This document shows positions 1 to 10,260 of a stretch of DNA of 64,000 bases, piece by piece (within the stretch, counting starts at the first letter, position 1; each line of letters opens with the position of its first letter). Source of the stretch: Bactericera cockerelli (taxonomy: Eukaryota; Arthropoda; Insecta; Hemiptera; Triozidae); contig CM044961.1 of NCBI GenBank assembly GCA_024516035.1, positions 5,825,515 to 5,889,514 of the forward strand, given 5' to 3'. A program made the translations under genes and the position numbers. The notes under the pieces are model-generated. The model was not told the DNA's origin, did not search any database, and was given only the letters and a program-made list of their open reading frames with translations.

Positions 1-600
1 GTGCTTCATAAGGGAGATACACATCTCTAAAGGTTCTTTAAAAAAATCTTAGATTTTGAATTACGCCTTACCTGTTAGAGTTATTGAAACTCGGAAAAAA
101 ATTGACTGCCAATACAAGATGACGCCGTTATTTTGATGTGAGTATTAAGGTCATTGCACTTTCAGGGACGGCCACAGGGGGCTTAACTGAAAGAAAATAG
201 GCCATACTTTTTGAAGCACTTTCGCCCATTTTGTTATAGAGTTGACCCCCCCTAAAATGGTACATAAAATACGTGGTTAAAATTAATGCACACTTTTCTG
301 AAACAACCTGTATAAGACCTCAATCTGCCTATATTTTTTTTTGCAAGCCCACCGCCACACCCAACCAAACATTTTTTTCTAAATCAATTAAATGAGTTCT
401 ACGATATCAACATTTAGTACTGGGGAATAGACATCAGCAGGATGTCAAATAGGTGGATATTATGTACAAATTGCTTACTCATGTACTGATTGATTATTAG
501 TACACAAAAGGTAATGCATATTGAAATAATAGTAAATATGCACATTAGACATGTCATATTTTTAGAAAACGTGTTTGGCTCCTTGCTTTTTTTTTTCAAA
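1..600. other. Unassigned AT-rich DNA
   Basis: I see no gene here. A 69-codon minus-strand frame (414-623) has a hydrophobic stretch but no recognisable domain, and its N-terminus runs into a dispersed repeat, so it is not annotated as coding. Confidence 0.4.
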
Positions 601-627
601 TAAAAATCTAGTGTGAACACCACAAGA

Positions 628-812
628 CTTTCCTTACCCTATTGCTAAGTAATCACCAATTCTTTTCTCGTGAATTTGATAAAAATTCGCTAACGGTAGC
701 TCTTACCAAGAATGTGTTAGGAATGTTAAAAAAAGAAATACAAAAATTATATTCATACCTATATTTTTTTTCGCCGAATACAACACTTTCCTCATTATGG
801 GATAAGGAAAGT
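628..812. mobile_element. MITE-like repeat with CTTTCCTTA termini
   Basis: The segment begins with CTTTCCTTAC and ends with GATAAGGAAAG, which are inverted relative to each other. Related copies lie near 6431-6548, 8763-8826 and 41008-41671. The right end carries the phrase CGAATACAACACTTTCC followed by a small hairpin. No coding capacity is visible, so this is probably a non-autonomous DNA element. The superfamily is not assigned. Confidence 0.5.
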
Positions 813-984
813 TAAAACTAAAATGTAACACAAAAATAGGAACCCTCAAGATTTTGTTAATCTTATCAAAAAGTGGTTAAGAGTGTTTTGTGTTTCTTAC
901 TAAAGAAGCATTATCACACAGCCTGGAATACTCGTACAGTGGCGCCGCAGGCGAATTTTTTTTATTTATCATTTTCATGACAAA

Positions 985-1155
985 ATTGGATCTTGAAAAA
1001 AATTCCCTGACTTTTGGTATTTTGTCACAAAATTCCCTGACTTATGGTATTTTTTCACAAAATTCCCTGACTTTTCCCTGACTTTTTCGGTCTCGAAAAA
1101 TTCCCTGACAATTCCAGGTTTTCCAGGTTTTCCCTGACCAGTAGACACCCTGCAT
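985..1155. repeat. Degenerate TTCCCTGAC tandem repeat
   Basis: The phrase AATTCCCTGACTT recurs every 20-35 bp, followed by variants such as TTCCAGGTTTTCC. Open frames across it in either direction are products of the repeat. Confidence 0.6.
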
Positions 1156-1282
1156 TAATTTGTATTCGCCATATAAGATAAGATAAGTCTATAATATTAT
1201 TTTGTATTCTCCATGAGATTTCACTTTTCTGTTTATACGGCTGTAACTGATTAAAATATTTAAATAAAATAAATACAAAGCA

Positions 1283-1283
<1 letters not shown>

Positions 1284-1318
<35 letters not shown>

Positions 1319-1325
1319 TACAATA
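1284..1325. repeat. Poly(A) run and AATAC repeat
   Basis: About 30 consecutive A residues are followed by several AATAC pentamers. It may be the tail of a retroposed element, but no body was identified. Confidence 0.6.
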
Positions 1326-1447
1326 CAATACCTAAATTGTTATGTCCACTAAAAAATACCGCCAAAGCCAATTTCTATATACATTTTTGTGTATCGTATC
1401 GGTATCGAACCCGCGTTAAGTGTCACGATAATACATGCCCACCTTTC

Positions 1448-1678
1448 ATAATAATAATACTTTTTAGTGGAAGGTAACCACCAGGCTAGGTTAATGCTCA
1501 AAGTATTTTCTACCACCTACCACCTAACCCTCAAAGTCTGATTATTATGTGGTCACAAACTGAAATTACTGAGGAAAAATGCATGTACTGGGTAGGCTTT
1601 GAACCAAAGGATCCGTACGCTACCTGGATTACCATCAGACTAGAACGTTAACCACTTGACTACCAGTGCACACCAGAA
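1448..1678 (-). mobile_element. tRNA-headed SINE, family with TAGTCAAGTGGTTAA head
   Basis: Read on the minus strand it starts with a tRNA-like head (TAGTCAAGTGGTTAACG as A-box region, then a degenerate B box around GGATCC..GGTTCAAAGCC). It continues into a unique body ending GGTGGTTACCTTCCACTAAA plus TTATTATTA. Better preserved copies are at 6553-6765, 60497-60690 and 60705-60913. The head is a SINE promoter module, not a functional tRNA. Confidence 0.75.
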
Positions 1679-1727
1679 TCATTATACTACTGAACTATAA
1701 ATTTATTTCTTCATTTATTTGTGTATA

Positions 1728-1812
1728 TGACCACATAATAATAGCACTCTGAAGGTTAGGTGGTCAAAAATGTTTTCAGCATTAACGTCGCCTAGTGAAT
1801 ACCTTCCACTAC
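1728..1812 (+). mobile_element. 3' fragment of TAGTCAAGTGGTTAA SINE, interrupted
   Basis: This is the body and tail of the same SINE family as 1448-1678, in the opposite orientation. Its final CCTTCCACTA is interrupted by the 5S-derived SINE that starts at the T-run at 1819. Confidence 0.65.
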
Positions 1813-1816
1813 AGGA

Positions 1817-1818
<2 letters not shown>

Positions 1819-1852
<34 letters not shown>

Positions 1853-2100
1853 TGGGGTTTAACGTCGCTTTCAACTGCCATGGTCATATCCCGACGGGGG
1901 TTTTACCCTCCATTCGCAGGAAACTCACAAACCTGCTACTCACATTGACCTCACCCAGCCTGAGTGGGGCCGGGAAAAGCCAGCGTCACGAGAATTAGAA
2001 TTTGAATGGTCACCCATCCAAGTCTTAACCTCGCTGGATGTCGCTTAACTTCGGTGTTCTGAAGGGAACCGGTGTATTCAACATGCCATCGACGCTGGCT
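1819..2100 (-). mobile_element. 5S rRNA-derived SINE, apparently full length
   Basis: Read on the minus strand, the first ~95 bp resemble 5S rRNA, including the internal-promoter region (CGAAGTTAAGCGACATCC, then GGTTAAGACTTGGATGGGTG). A central domain (GGCTGGGTGAGGT...GCGAATGGAGGGTAAAACC) and a 3' end (AAAGCGACGTTAAACCCC) follow. The copy ends in a ~30 nt A tail (the T-run 1819-1849). The flanks CTACAGGATCTT (ending 1820) and CTACAGGATCTTTT (from 2099) form a target-site duplication, the hallmark of LINE-mediated retroposition. It interrupts an older tRNA-headed SINE tail. It is not a functional 5S gene because the 5S part is diverged and fused to the SINE body. Confidence 0.85.
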
Positions 2101-2294
2101 ACAGGATCTTTTATGATTGTTATTTTAATATAGACGAAGATTCTCAATACTCAACAATGTAACTGTATTAGAAGTCATGGCATCGAGTGTTCCTAGTACC
2201 TGACTTTAAAATATTTGACAGGTTCATTAGTATTCAAATCACTCGTCCATCTTTCCTCTCCCACTATATTGAAGTGTGGTTATTAGCCTTGAGG

Positions 2295-2605
2295 TCGCCT
2301 GTAGCGGGCGAAAATAGCAATGAGAAATTTCGAATGATAAGATAGCTATTCCATTGTTTCGTCTGTATACAGGGTAACCCTCAATCATGAAGTTGAACAA
2401 TATACTCAATACTGTTCCCAAATAGGTTTGGGAAAAGGCAAAGTGAAAAAAGAAGAAGAAGAAGATAGCTGTTCCTGGGTTCCTTTTGTATACAGGGTGG
2501 CCCAGTACTGAGAGTCGTTCCTAGCGGGCGAAAATAGCAATGAGGAATTTCGAATGATAGAAATTCCTTTGTTTCTCCTGTATACAGCGTGGCTCACTAA
2601 CTCGG
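2295..2605. repeat. Direct repeat pair with TACAGGGTG-type ends
   Basis: Two ~85 bp copies at about 2298-2385 and 2520-2602 share AGCGGGCGAAAATAGCAATG and end in a GTATACAGGGTG-like motif. TACAGGGTG/CACCCTGTA ends recur at 30258, 33985, 53283 and 59152, so these are probably termini of one DNA-transposon or MITE group. Confidence 0.45.
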
Positions 2606-2885
2606 GGTCGGGGGTTTGGGAGTGGTTTGGTCGTGTTGATTATGAATGATGTAAATGAATTTAGTATTCATATTAAGATTTTGAGATGAGCCCGAGTTAC
2701 GGCCCAAGGCATGGCCCTATATTTATTTTTCCTAACCCTACTCTACAAAACGTCAAAACAGGTCATTGACGTACATCGTTTCGACCCTGACTTCGGTGTC
2801 ATCCAAGATTTAGAAGCATTCTGTATATCGAGAATCATCCGAGTGAGACAATGATAACATTCCTCAGCTCAACTACATAGAGTTC

Positions 2886-2994
2886 AATGTGTTACGCCAT
2901 ACAATTTTTTTTATAAATATATATGATCAATGTGTTACGCCATACATAAATATGTATGATCAATTGATCATTGATCAAATGATCATACATATTT
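2886..2994. repeat. Direct repeat followed by a perfect palindrome
   Basis: CAATGTGTTACGCCATACA occurs at 2886 and again at 2929. Immediately after it, AAATATGTATGATCA (2948-2962) is inverted at 2980-2994, with an ATGATCA-rich loop between. This could form a stable hairpin. No function is assigned. Confidence 0.6.
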
Positions 2995-3138
2995 TTCGGC
3001 GAGCGAATAATGTTGGCTCCCCGGTCACTGAGTGGTACAAAGCGGTCCATTGTTCCTCCAACACAAAGGGCGGATGAGCTGAGAGCTAAACATTCAACGC
3101 CAATGTGACCTCTCCTGGTGTGAATTCTCTCTAAAATA

Positions 3139-3383
3139 ACCGACCTCAGTAGCTTGATCGATAAGGCGGCGGACTTGTAACCCGCGGAGGTCGGTGGTTC
3201 AAGTCCCGGTTTCAGTGGAGATTTAGTAATAATAATAATAAAAAAAGCATTTTTTTTATTTTTCATATTTATGTTTTTCACAGAAGACCCATCCTAAGCC
3301 ATTTTTATTTGGCTTCTAAGATGAGTTTGTAAAGCGAGTTTGAGTGGTTGTGATATCACGAAAGTGATTCAACACAAATATGA
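3139..3383 (+). mobile_element. tRNA-headed SINE (TAGCTTGATCGATAAGG family), split by an insertion
   Basis: The head reads CAGTAGCTTGATCGATAAGG (A-box-like) and GGTGGTTCAAGTCCCGG (B box), followed by TTTAGTAA. The remaining body (AAAGCGAGTTTGAGTGGTTG and a GATATCACGAAAGTGAT hairpin) resumes only at ~3331. About 100 bp beginning with TAATAATAAT is inserted between. At least ten other copies lie in the window. Confidence 0.75.
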
Positions 3384-3719
3384 GAAGCTCCTCTCAGAAA
3401 TAAATAAGTGGCGTCGAATGCAGGCCCGAACCGATGTACGACAATGCCTCATTTTCTAGAGTTGGGTTAGGATATAGGGCCATGGCGCGGGCGGTAAAAG
3501 AGAAATGCGTGTTTCAAAACACCTAAGCGAATAGATGTTTTAAAATACGCATTTCTCTTTTAGATGTTTTGCAACAGTATCTTTATATGAATAAGACGAA
3601 AACAGTGCAAAATTTTATGCAAAAACTCTTCACCGGTCTCTTCGCATAAAAATAATATAAAAACATTAGTTGTACACAAGATATAACGAAGGGCGTGTTG
3701 TAATAACACAAACGGAATT

Positions 3720-3865
3720 AAAGATACACAATAAAATCGAATAATCAATATTGAAGAAAGAAAAAAAATCGAATGATCAATATTGAAGACAGTGAAAAAA
3801 AAATCCAATAACCAATATTCAAGATAGAGAGAAAAAAATCGTATAATCAATATTGAAGACAGAGA
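3720..3865. repeat. ~34 bp minisatellite, about four units
   Basis: The unit is approximately AATCGAATAATCAATATTGA followed by AGACAGAGAAAAA, repeated four times with point changes. A 126-codon minus-strand frame over it shows the matching peptide repeat and is a by-product. Confidence 0.7.
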
Positions 3866-4349
3866 AAAAGTGGAGAGCATTGTATAGGTGACGGTCAATT
3901 TGTCTTTGCACCAAGTGTGAAGGCGCAAACAAACAGACACACAAAGGAATCAAGCCTCACTTTGTTGGAATGAACATTAAGAACAGACTAGTACACACAG
4001 ACAATGAACTGAAATCAATAGTAGACATTCAATATAACGACATTTGATTCCAGGCTCTTCTTAGGGAGTTGTATGGTTGGGTGGAAGAAGCAATTTGAGA
4101 ATCCTGCTATGTATTAAAACCTTAAAAGTTTAAAATAAAAGGAGTGAGCTACCAAGCTGATGAACCCCCCCCCCCCCCTTCATTTATTCTGCCTCTTGTT
4201 ACCAAATAATGACAACATATTCCTATATTTACTTTTAGTTTTGAAGACACCTCATTTAGGTTCTCCCTAACCATGCTATACTTGATAATAATGTTGATTT
4301 TCTTACAATATCCAATAAGAATTTGTAAAATCGAAATCACTTGGGATTA

Positions 4350-4960
4350 AAAAATAGATTTCAATTTTACGACAAATTTGGAAATTCTATCAGAAAACAT
4401 CAAACAGGAGAAAAAAACCCCGAGAGCCATAAAATTCGGGGTTTTCAGGGGGCGAAGTGTTTTATGGCATTCTCAAATTACGTTTAATGTGCGACACATC
4501 CCAATTGCGCCCCATTAGATCATTTTACGACTGTGCGGTCGATACGAACATTGTATGAAGATGTATGATGCGGTGTATGAAGATTTTATGCGCCCCGTTT
4601 TATCACCTTGTAGCCGTCGCGTCGGAAAGAGTGCAAACCTTTGTATGGGCGGAAGTCTAATCCGATTTTAATTATGGTTTGCAGTTCGTACGATTAATTA
4701 GTTTGACAATCAGAGGCTGACAATCTGACCATTAGGGGCCATTATTGTTGAAGGCTGATGGTGAATAAATGAGGTTTTACTTAAATACCCTTGGTGGACT
4801 GTTGAGGTCTCTTTTGGTGACTTAATAAGGAAGAATGAAGAGGGATTTTTTTTTATTCTTTTTCAATTGGACATTTTTCAATAGAATATACATTTCTAAT
4901 AAATGAAAATGACGGTGGTGAGAGGATTATATTAACACCCAGATCCAATATCTAGTCTTC
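4350..4960. other. No gene seen
   Basis: This is unique-looking AT-rich DNA. I found no long frame, repeat family or RNA-like fold that I recognise. Confidence 0.4.
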
Positions 4961-4964
4961 TTTC

Positions 4965-5275
4965 ATGTCCATTGATTCTTTTTTGTTTTAACGTCCTGAT
5001 TTAAGATAGTCAGAACTTGGGTTTTACCCTTCATTCGCTGAGAATCGTACCAGCAACCCACATTATCCTAACCCAAGCCTGGGTAGGGCCGGAAATACCA
5101 GCCTCACGTATTCGGAGGGAACAGAATTTTCTTCAAAAAGTCTGAAAAGATCAGAAAAGAAAAGAACTTGGCAAAGAACAGAATTTTCTTCGAAAAGTCT
5201 GCCCTAAGCGGGGATGGAACTCAGCATCTTTGGATTACGGATCAGTCGTCATAACCGTTACGCCACGGAGGCTGG
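4965..5275 (-). mobile_element. tRNA-headed core-domain SINE (CCTCCGTGGCGTAACGG family)
   Basis: On the minus strand a tRNA-like head (CCTCCGTGGCGTAACGGTTA, then GAGTTCCATCCCCG) leads into GCAGACTTTTCGAAGAAAAT and then the core domain (GGCCCTACCCAGGCTTGGGT...AGCGAATGAAGGGTAAAACC). It ends with AGGACGTTAAAACA. About 75 bp around the CAGAATTTTCTTC motif is tandemly duplicated inside this copy. The core is shared with the 5S-derived SINE. Confidence 0.75.
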
Positions 5276-5339
5276 TTACGAAAATGTATTTCTCTTCGAT
5301 GGGAGTTGAGTAGGTCTTTCACCTTACCCGGGCTGGTGG

Positions 5340-5399
5340 TGGAGGGGGGGGGGGAGAAAATTCACCCTGATAACGAACATCTTGGAAAGTAGTGCAGAG

Positions 5400-5437
<38 letters not shown>

Positions 5438-5440
5438 CTG
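5340..5440. repeat. G-run and (GA)n tract
   Basis: A ~13-nt near-pure G-run at 5343-5355 is followed by (GA)n at about 5405-5434. Confidence 0.85.
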
Positions 5441-5744
5441 CTCTAAATCTTCTTCGGCCGATACGAAGAAAAAAAAATCCTTGAAACCTTTGATGCAAGT
5501 TTTTCTGACGTATTAAATTTTAATACAGAATCAATAAAAATATACAGGGTAGGAAAAAGCTCTGTATACTATAAAGAAAAAAAGGTTGAAATGATATTAG
5601 TCACTGTAGCGCAGAGCTTGGCACGCATACTAAGTGGCCCGGGTTCGAATCGCGGAATATAAACATTATTGTCCTAAGTTAACTCAAAAATAGGTTCACT
5701 ATAAAAAAACAGCTATTTCTAAGTGAAGCAAAAGTATGACATGG

Positions 5745-5910
5745 ATGTGTGACTATTCAAATTCGGACCTTCTTGATGCTGACTATTCCCAGCCCAACAC
5801 AGGCTGGGAGAGGTTACTGTGGCTGGGAGAGGTCAAAATTTCCAGTGAATGGAGGATAAAACCCACGTCATGCACTTGAAAGACTCGTTACACTCAAACC
5901 CATATAATAT
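5745..5910 (+). mobile_element. Degenerate fragment of the core-domain SINE
   Basis: The segment retains GATGCTGACTATTCCCAGCC, CAGGCTGGGAGAGGT and CAGTGAATGGAGGATAAAACC, all recognisable from the SINE core domain. The head is missing. Confidence 0.55.
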
Positions 5911-5937
5911 TATTTTAATGTAAAAAAAAGTTATCAT

Positions 5938-6068
5938 TTTTTTTGTTAATCACTTTCGTGATATCACAACTACTCAAACTCGCTTTACTAAATCCACGCT
6001 GAAACCGAGACTTAAACCAGCGACCTCCAGTTTACAAGTCCGCCGCCTTATCGATCAAGCTACTGAAT
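5938..6068 (-). mobile_element. SINE, TAGCTTGATCGATAAGG family
   Basis: The tail hairpin AATCACTTTCGTGATATCAC and then the body CAAACTCGCTTTACTAAATC run into the inverted head CTTATCGATCAAGCTACTGA. The orientation is minus. Confidence 0.8.
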
Positions 6069-6424
6069 TTATTTTAGAGTAACTACCAGAAAAGACTTCC
6101 CAGGACACCCAGTATTACACATTTTGCACAACCTTTGTACTGTGTGAGACATTATTATTTGTGCTATAGATATTCAATTTAATTCAGTCCACCACTTCTT
6201 CTTCTTCTTCTTCTCCTTTGACGAGGGGTAGCACCCTAATCTCGGGCTTACGAAATACGCGCAAATGTAATGAAGAAAATAATTTATCTAGATCTATGCA
6301 AAAAAACTTGTGATCTACTTTCAAGATCTCTAGAAAATCAACTGAATAAAAAACTATAAGAAGTGTTTTATAATAAACTTTCATCCACTTACAATATAAT
6401 GGAAAAATCTGGTGTGACACCAGA

Positions 6425-6552
6425 GACAACTTTCCTTATCACTCAAAAAACAAGTCAAATTCCACCACTGGTGACTCAACGGTAACATTTAGCTACAAAT
6501 AAATGTCAAATTCCATTATGTACTTTCCTTTCTATAGGATGAGGAAAGTAAA
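6425..6552. mobile_element. Short MITE with CTTTCCTTATC termini
   Basis: ACTTTCCTTATC at 6430 and GGATGAGGAAAGT near 6548 are imperfect terminal inverted repeats around ~118 bp. It belongs with the copies at 628-812 and 41008-41671. Confidence 0.55.
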
Positions 6553-6765
6553 AAACTAATTGCGTAACTAGTAGTTAAAGCGCTATTCCGGTAATCCAGG
6601 TAGCGTAGAGATCCGTTGGTTCGAATCCCACCCAGTGCATGATTTTTTCCTCATTTACTTGTGTTTGTGACCAACTGACCACATAGTTAGGTAGTAGAAA
6701 ATGCTTTGAGTATTAACCTCGCCTGTTGGTTACCTTCAACTAAAGAGTGTTATTATTATTATTAT
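6553..6765 (+). mobile_element. SINE, TAGTCAAGTGGTTAA family
   Basis: A head with GTAATCCAGGTAGCGTAGAG and B box GGTTCGAATCCCACC leads into the body (GACCACATAGTTAGGTAGTA, AATGCTTTGAGTATTAACC) and ends TTCAACTAAAGAGTGTTATT ATTATT. Confidence 0.75.
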
Positions 6766-7107
6766 TAAAGAGAGAAGACCTTGACGCACGGAAATAAGAA
6801 AATTCAAGCCACAAATTAACAAAGCGTTCTGAAAGCTTCCTGATTGGTTTTAGCAACGCGTTCCATCGGATTTGGTCCGCTGGTTTGGCATCTACTGGTG
6901 GTTCCAATGGGTTCGGGTTATGACTTGGTGGTTTGAATGGATTGTGGTTACAACTCGAGGTGTGACCTCGAGCTCCGCTGTTCTGGTTTAGTTATTTGCT
7001 GCTAGAATATACTTCAGTCACTCGAATACAATAGGTATGGAACAATCGAGTACAGTCTATCGATTGCCTTATAATTGCTATTCTGCTGCCTGTATTAAAG
7101 TATATAA

Positions 7108-7374
7108 TCGAACCTGGCTATAAGAGAACTGAATATAAGGGAAACCTGGATATAAGATAACTGCATATAAGGGAAACATGGATATAAGAGAGCAATTTTC
7201 AGGTCCAATTTACCTCTTTATAAGGGAAAATAAAATATTTATAAGAGAAACCTGGATATAAGAGAACAATTTCCAGGTCCACTTTAGCTCTGTATAAGGG
7301 AAAATAACTTCCTTATAAGAGAAACCAGCATGGATATAAGAGAAATAGTTCAATTTTGTTATATCCAGGTTCGA
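7108..7374. mobile_element. Fold-back MITE with TCGAACCTGG termini
   Basis: It starts TCGAACCTGGCTATAA and ends TTATATCCAGGTTCGA, which are inverted repeats matching at 15 of 16 positions. The interior is a degenerate tandem array of GGATATAAGAGAA and ATAAGGGAAA phrases. A shorter relative with similar ends lies at 59442-59581. No coding capacity is visible, so it is probably non-autonomous. Confidence 0.65.
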
Positions 7375-7804
7375 ATGTATATTACGAAAATACGAGTACA
7401 TATATTATATCTCTGTAATGGTCTGTAATCATGTATATTACTGAAATACAAGTATATTTCTGTAACAGCGGTGTTGTAGCTGTTATTTATACGACAGTCT
7501 TAATTACAATGTATAACTCCACTTGGGTTGTCTCAATTCTAATCATTGAATACGACAATACGACAGATTTAATTACAAACCTATAACTCCTCTGATTGTG
7601 TCTCACTAATTATTGTGTCATGAGGTGATTGAACCCACGACCACAAGGCACTCAGTCACGACCTTGAGGCTGATGGATTAGGATAATGGGCGTCAGGTAT
7701 TAGTTGGTGAGGTGAAGGTTTGTAGGATAATGTATCAAGGATTAGGTAGGAGTACCAAGGATTAGAGGGTGACTGGAACCAAACATGTGGACGGAACTTG
7801 ATTG

Positions 7805-8150
7805 GTGTGAGAGAATTGGAAAGTAGAGACCAAAAGCGAGGTAGAGAAAGAAAATGAGAGAGAGGTCGAGAGAAAATTGGAAAGTAGAGCACAAAAGCGA
7901 GGTAGAGAAAGAAAATGAGAGAGAGAGAGGGCGAGAGAGAAACAGAGAAGGGAGAGCATGGAGGGAGAAGGGGTGGAGAGGGAGAGGAGGGGAGAGAGAG
8001 AGAGAGAAGGTAGAAAGGATGAGAGACACAGAGAGTTAGAGAGAGAGAGAACGAGAGGGGTAGATAGAGAGAGAGGGAGAGGGGTGGATGGAGAGAAAGA
8101 GAGAGAGAGAGAAGGAAATAGAGAGAGGCAGAGAGAGAGAGAAGGCATAG
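7805..8150. repeat. Polypurine (GA)n-rich tract
   Basis: About 350 bp on the plus strand is almost entirely A and G, with GAGAGA interrupted by AAGGAG and GGTAGA. Overlapping frames rich in Arg/Glu or Ser/Leu are artefacts of this composition. Confidence 0.9.
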
Positions 8151-8619
8151 GGAGGGATCTCGTACCCATAATTCTCGTAGATATCGTAAAAAATCAAAAT
8201 TCGAAAAAGTAGAACTCGTAAATCAGAAAGAAAAAAAATACGGACCAAGGGGGCAGAATTGGGCACATCGAGAACTCCAACCCCCTGATGCCCCAATACG
8301 AGAACCCCCCTTACAAAGAAAGGACTCTCCAAACAATGGTTTTGATAGACAGGGACACCCCCCCCCGCCTCCCCCGTCTCTCACTCCCTACATCAAGACG
8401 AAAATTACGGGGGGGGGGATATAAGATGATGTTTAATTTTATTATTTAATCAAGAAATTGTATTGAATTGTGGGACAAGCACAGGGATTCCTTGAGATCC
8501 CTCCCTTGGTTGCTCTGTTGGTTCTTATAAAATAATACATAAATCAAACAAATGGTGTACAGATTGCTCACAATAATTCTAACATGACGCTGGGACACGA
8601 CTGTTAATAGTATTACAAA

Positions 8620-8830
8620 GAAGGGGTTTTTCTTGGTAGCTCTGATGCCCTTTTTGTATACATTTCAGAGGCTCCTAATTTTTACGATCTATAGAAATAT
8701 GAGTATAGTATACTTTGCTATCCTGTGGCTATGGTTCGACCAAATATGTGAGAAAAACTGGGCATCAGGTCAAATTTTCGACGAATACAATATTTTCCAC
8801 ATTATGGGATAAGGAAAGTAAAAAATCAGG
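8620..8830. mobile_element. Fragment of GATAAGGAAAGT-ended repeat
   Basis: The right part (TCAAATTTTCGACGAATACA through GGGATAAGGAAAGTAAAAA) matches the end of the larger copy at 40985-41671. Confidence 0.5.
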
Positions 8831-8939
8831 AAATGCCATTTCAAATGTCCCAACTCTTTAAGCTACATACGAGGACTGTCAATATTGACTTCCAGAGCTT
8901 TTGTGTAGGGAGCACACTAAACATAAGCTTCTGACCTTT

Positions 8940-9197
8940 AGACACAGTAGAGGGGGGGGGGGGGGGCTTCTGCTATCTAGGCTCTAAGTGGTGGGAGGCG
9001 GGGCCGGTGGGGGTGCGCACAAGCCTTTAACCAGACATGACGTCATTGGCAAATGTCAGAACAGATTTTCTTCTCTCTAGTTTTAATGAAATATTTACTG
9101 AAGCGAAAGAACAAAATCTGGGTTCTTTCTCTCTCTCTGTCTCTCGTAGAGAGTTAGGTTGATTTATACTCCAAACGTGTTATAAAGGAGGGTGGCT

Positions 9198-9284
<87 letters not shown>

Positions 9285-9745
9285 CAGAGACAGAAAGACA
9301 TTTCGGCAGTGTATTTTTTATGAAGAGAAAAAGGTAAGTATATGTGACTAAATTGAGAGGAAGAGAAAGGAGAAGAGAGGATTTAGAGTTTATTTATGAG
9401 CTTATAGGTAATGTAGCAAGAAATAAAAGATTTTTTTACTGTTGTACATTGTACAAACACGAAGAAAGGGAAGGAGGAAGGAAGAGGAGAGAGGGAGGGC
9501 GGGAGAGATAGAGAAAGAGAGAGAAAGAGAGAGAAAGGAAGAGAAAAGATATAAATATATAGAAAGAGAGAGCGAGAACAATAGTTTGATAGACAGAGCA
9601 AGAGAGAGAGAGAGAGAGAGAAAGTACTTAGAGAAAGGGTGTGAGTGAGAGAGAGAGCAAGTACTTAGATAAAGAGTGTGAGTGAGAGAGAAAAAGAAGA
9701 GGAAGAGTGTGTGAGTGAGATATCCACACAAACATACATTAGGGA
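8940..9745. repeat. G-run and several (GA)n arrays
   Basis: A G-run of ~16 at 8952 is followed by (GA)n blocks at about 9200-9300 and 9480-9720, separated by short AT-rich DNA. Frames here such as 9402-9731 minus are low-complexity Ser/Leu peptides, not genes. Confidence 0.85.
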
Positions 9746-10260
9746 GATAAAAAAATGAGGAGAGTAAAAAATAGAAATACTGTTTGTTTCTTTACAATTG
9801 TACCTATATATTATAATATGTGTATATGTGTATGTAAAAGTACGTATAGTCAAACAATTGTACATTATTGTTAGATAAAGGGTAGGTAGAGAGAGTGTGT
9901 GTGTCAGAGAGAGAGAGAGAGAGAGAGAATTGAATTGAATTGAATTGAAAATAGGGCAAATTTATTTACATCAAGAAAATATACATTTTGGATCACCTCC
10001 TAAGCTAAACTTAACTTTTTGGGAGGTAAGCTCCTCTCTTATGTAAAAATTTAAAACTAGGATGAAATAATTTTATCATAAGCACAAAATTTAAGCATTT
10101 TTTTTTATTTATTAAACAATGATTCAGCAAGTCAGTACCAAATGAATCAATTTAATACCAACAATATAGAGAATCGAACCCTATATTAAGATTTCTGACT
10201 TTCAAGACATGGTTAGAAAATTGTGTCTGAAAAGGTAAGTACATAATAATTTTACTATGT

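Noticed and set aside
3139..3215. Possible tRNA gene (TAGCTTGATCGATAAGG ... GGTTCAAGTCCCGG)
   Set aside because: The A and B boxes are there, but the same head with the same downstream body occurs more than ten times. It is a SINE head. The same reasoning excludes the tRNA-like heads at 14490, 18812, 38610, 56755, 60500 and 61530.
7742..8332. Overlapping frames of 60-135 codons rich in Ser/Leu or Arg/Glu
   Set aside because: They are translations of (GA)n polypurine DNA. The same applies to frames at 9383-9731, 13205-13430, 19773-20084, 28023-28508, 34467-34940, 35975-36355, 38839-39378 and 45450-45707.
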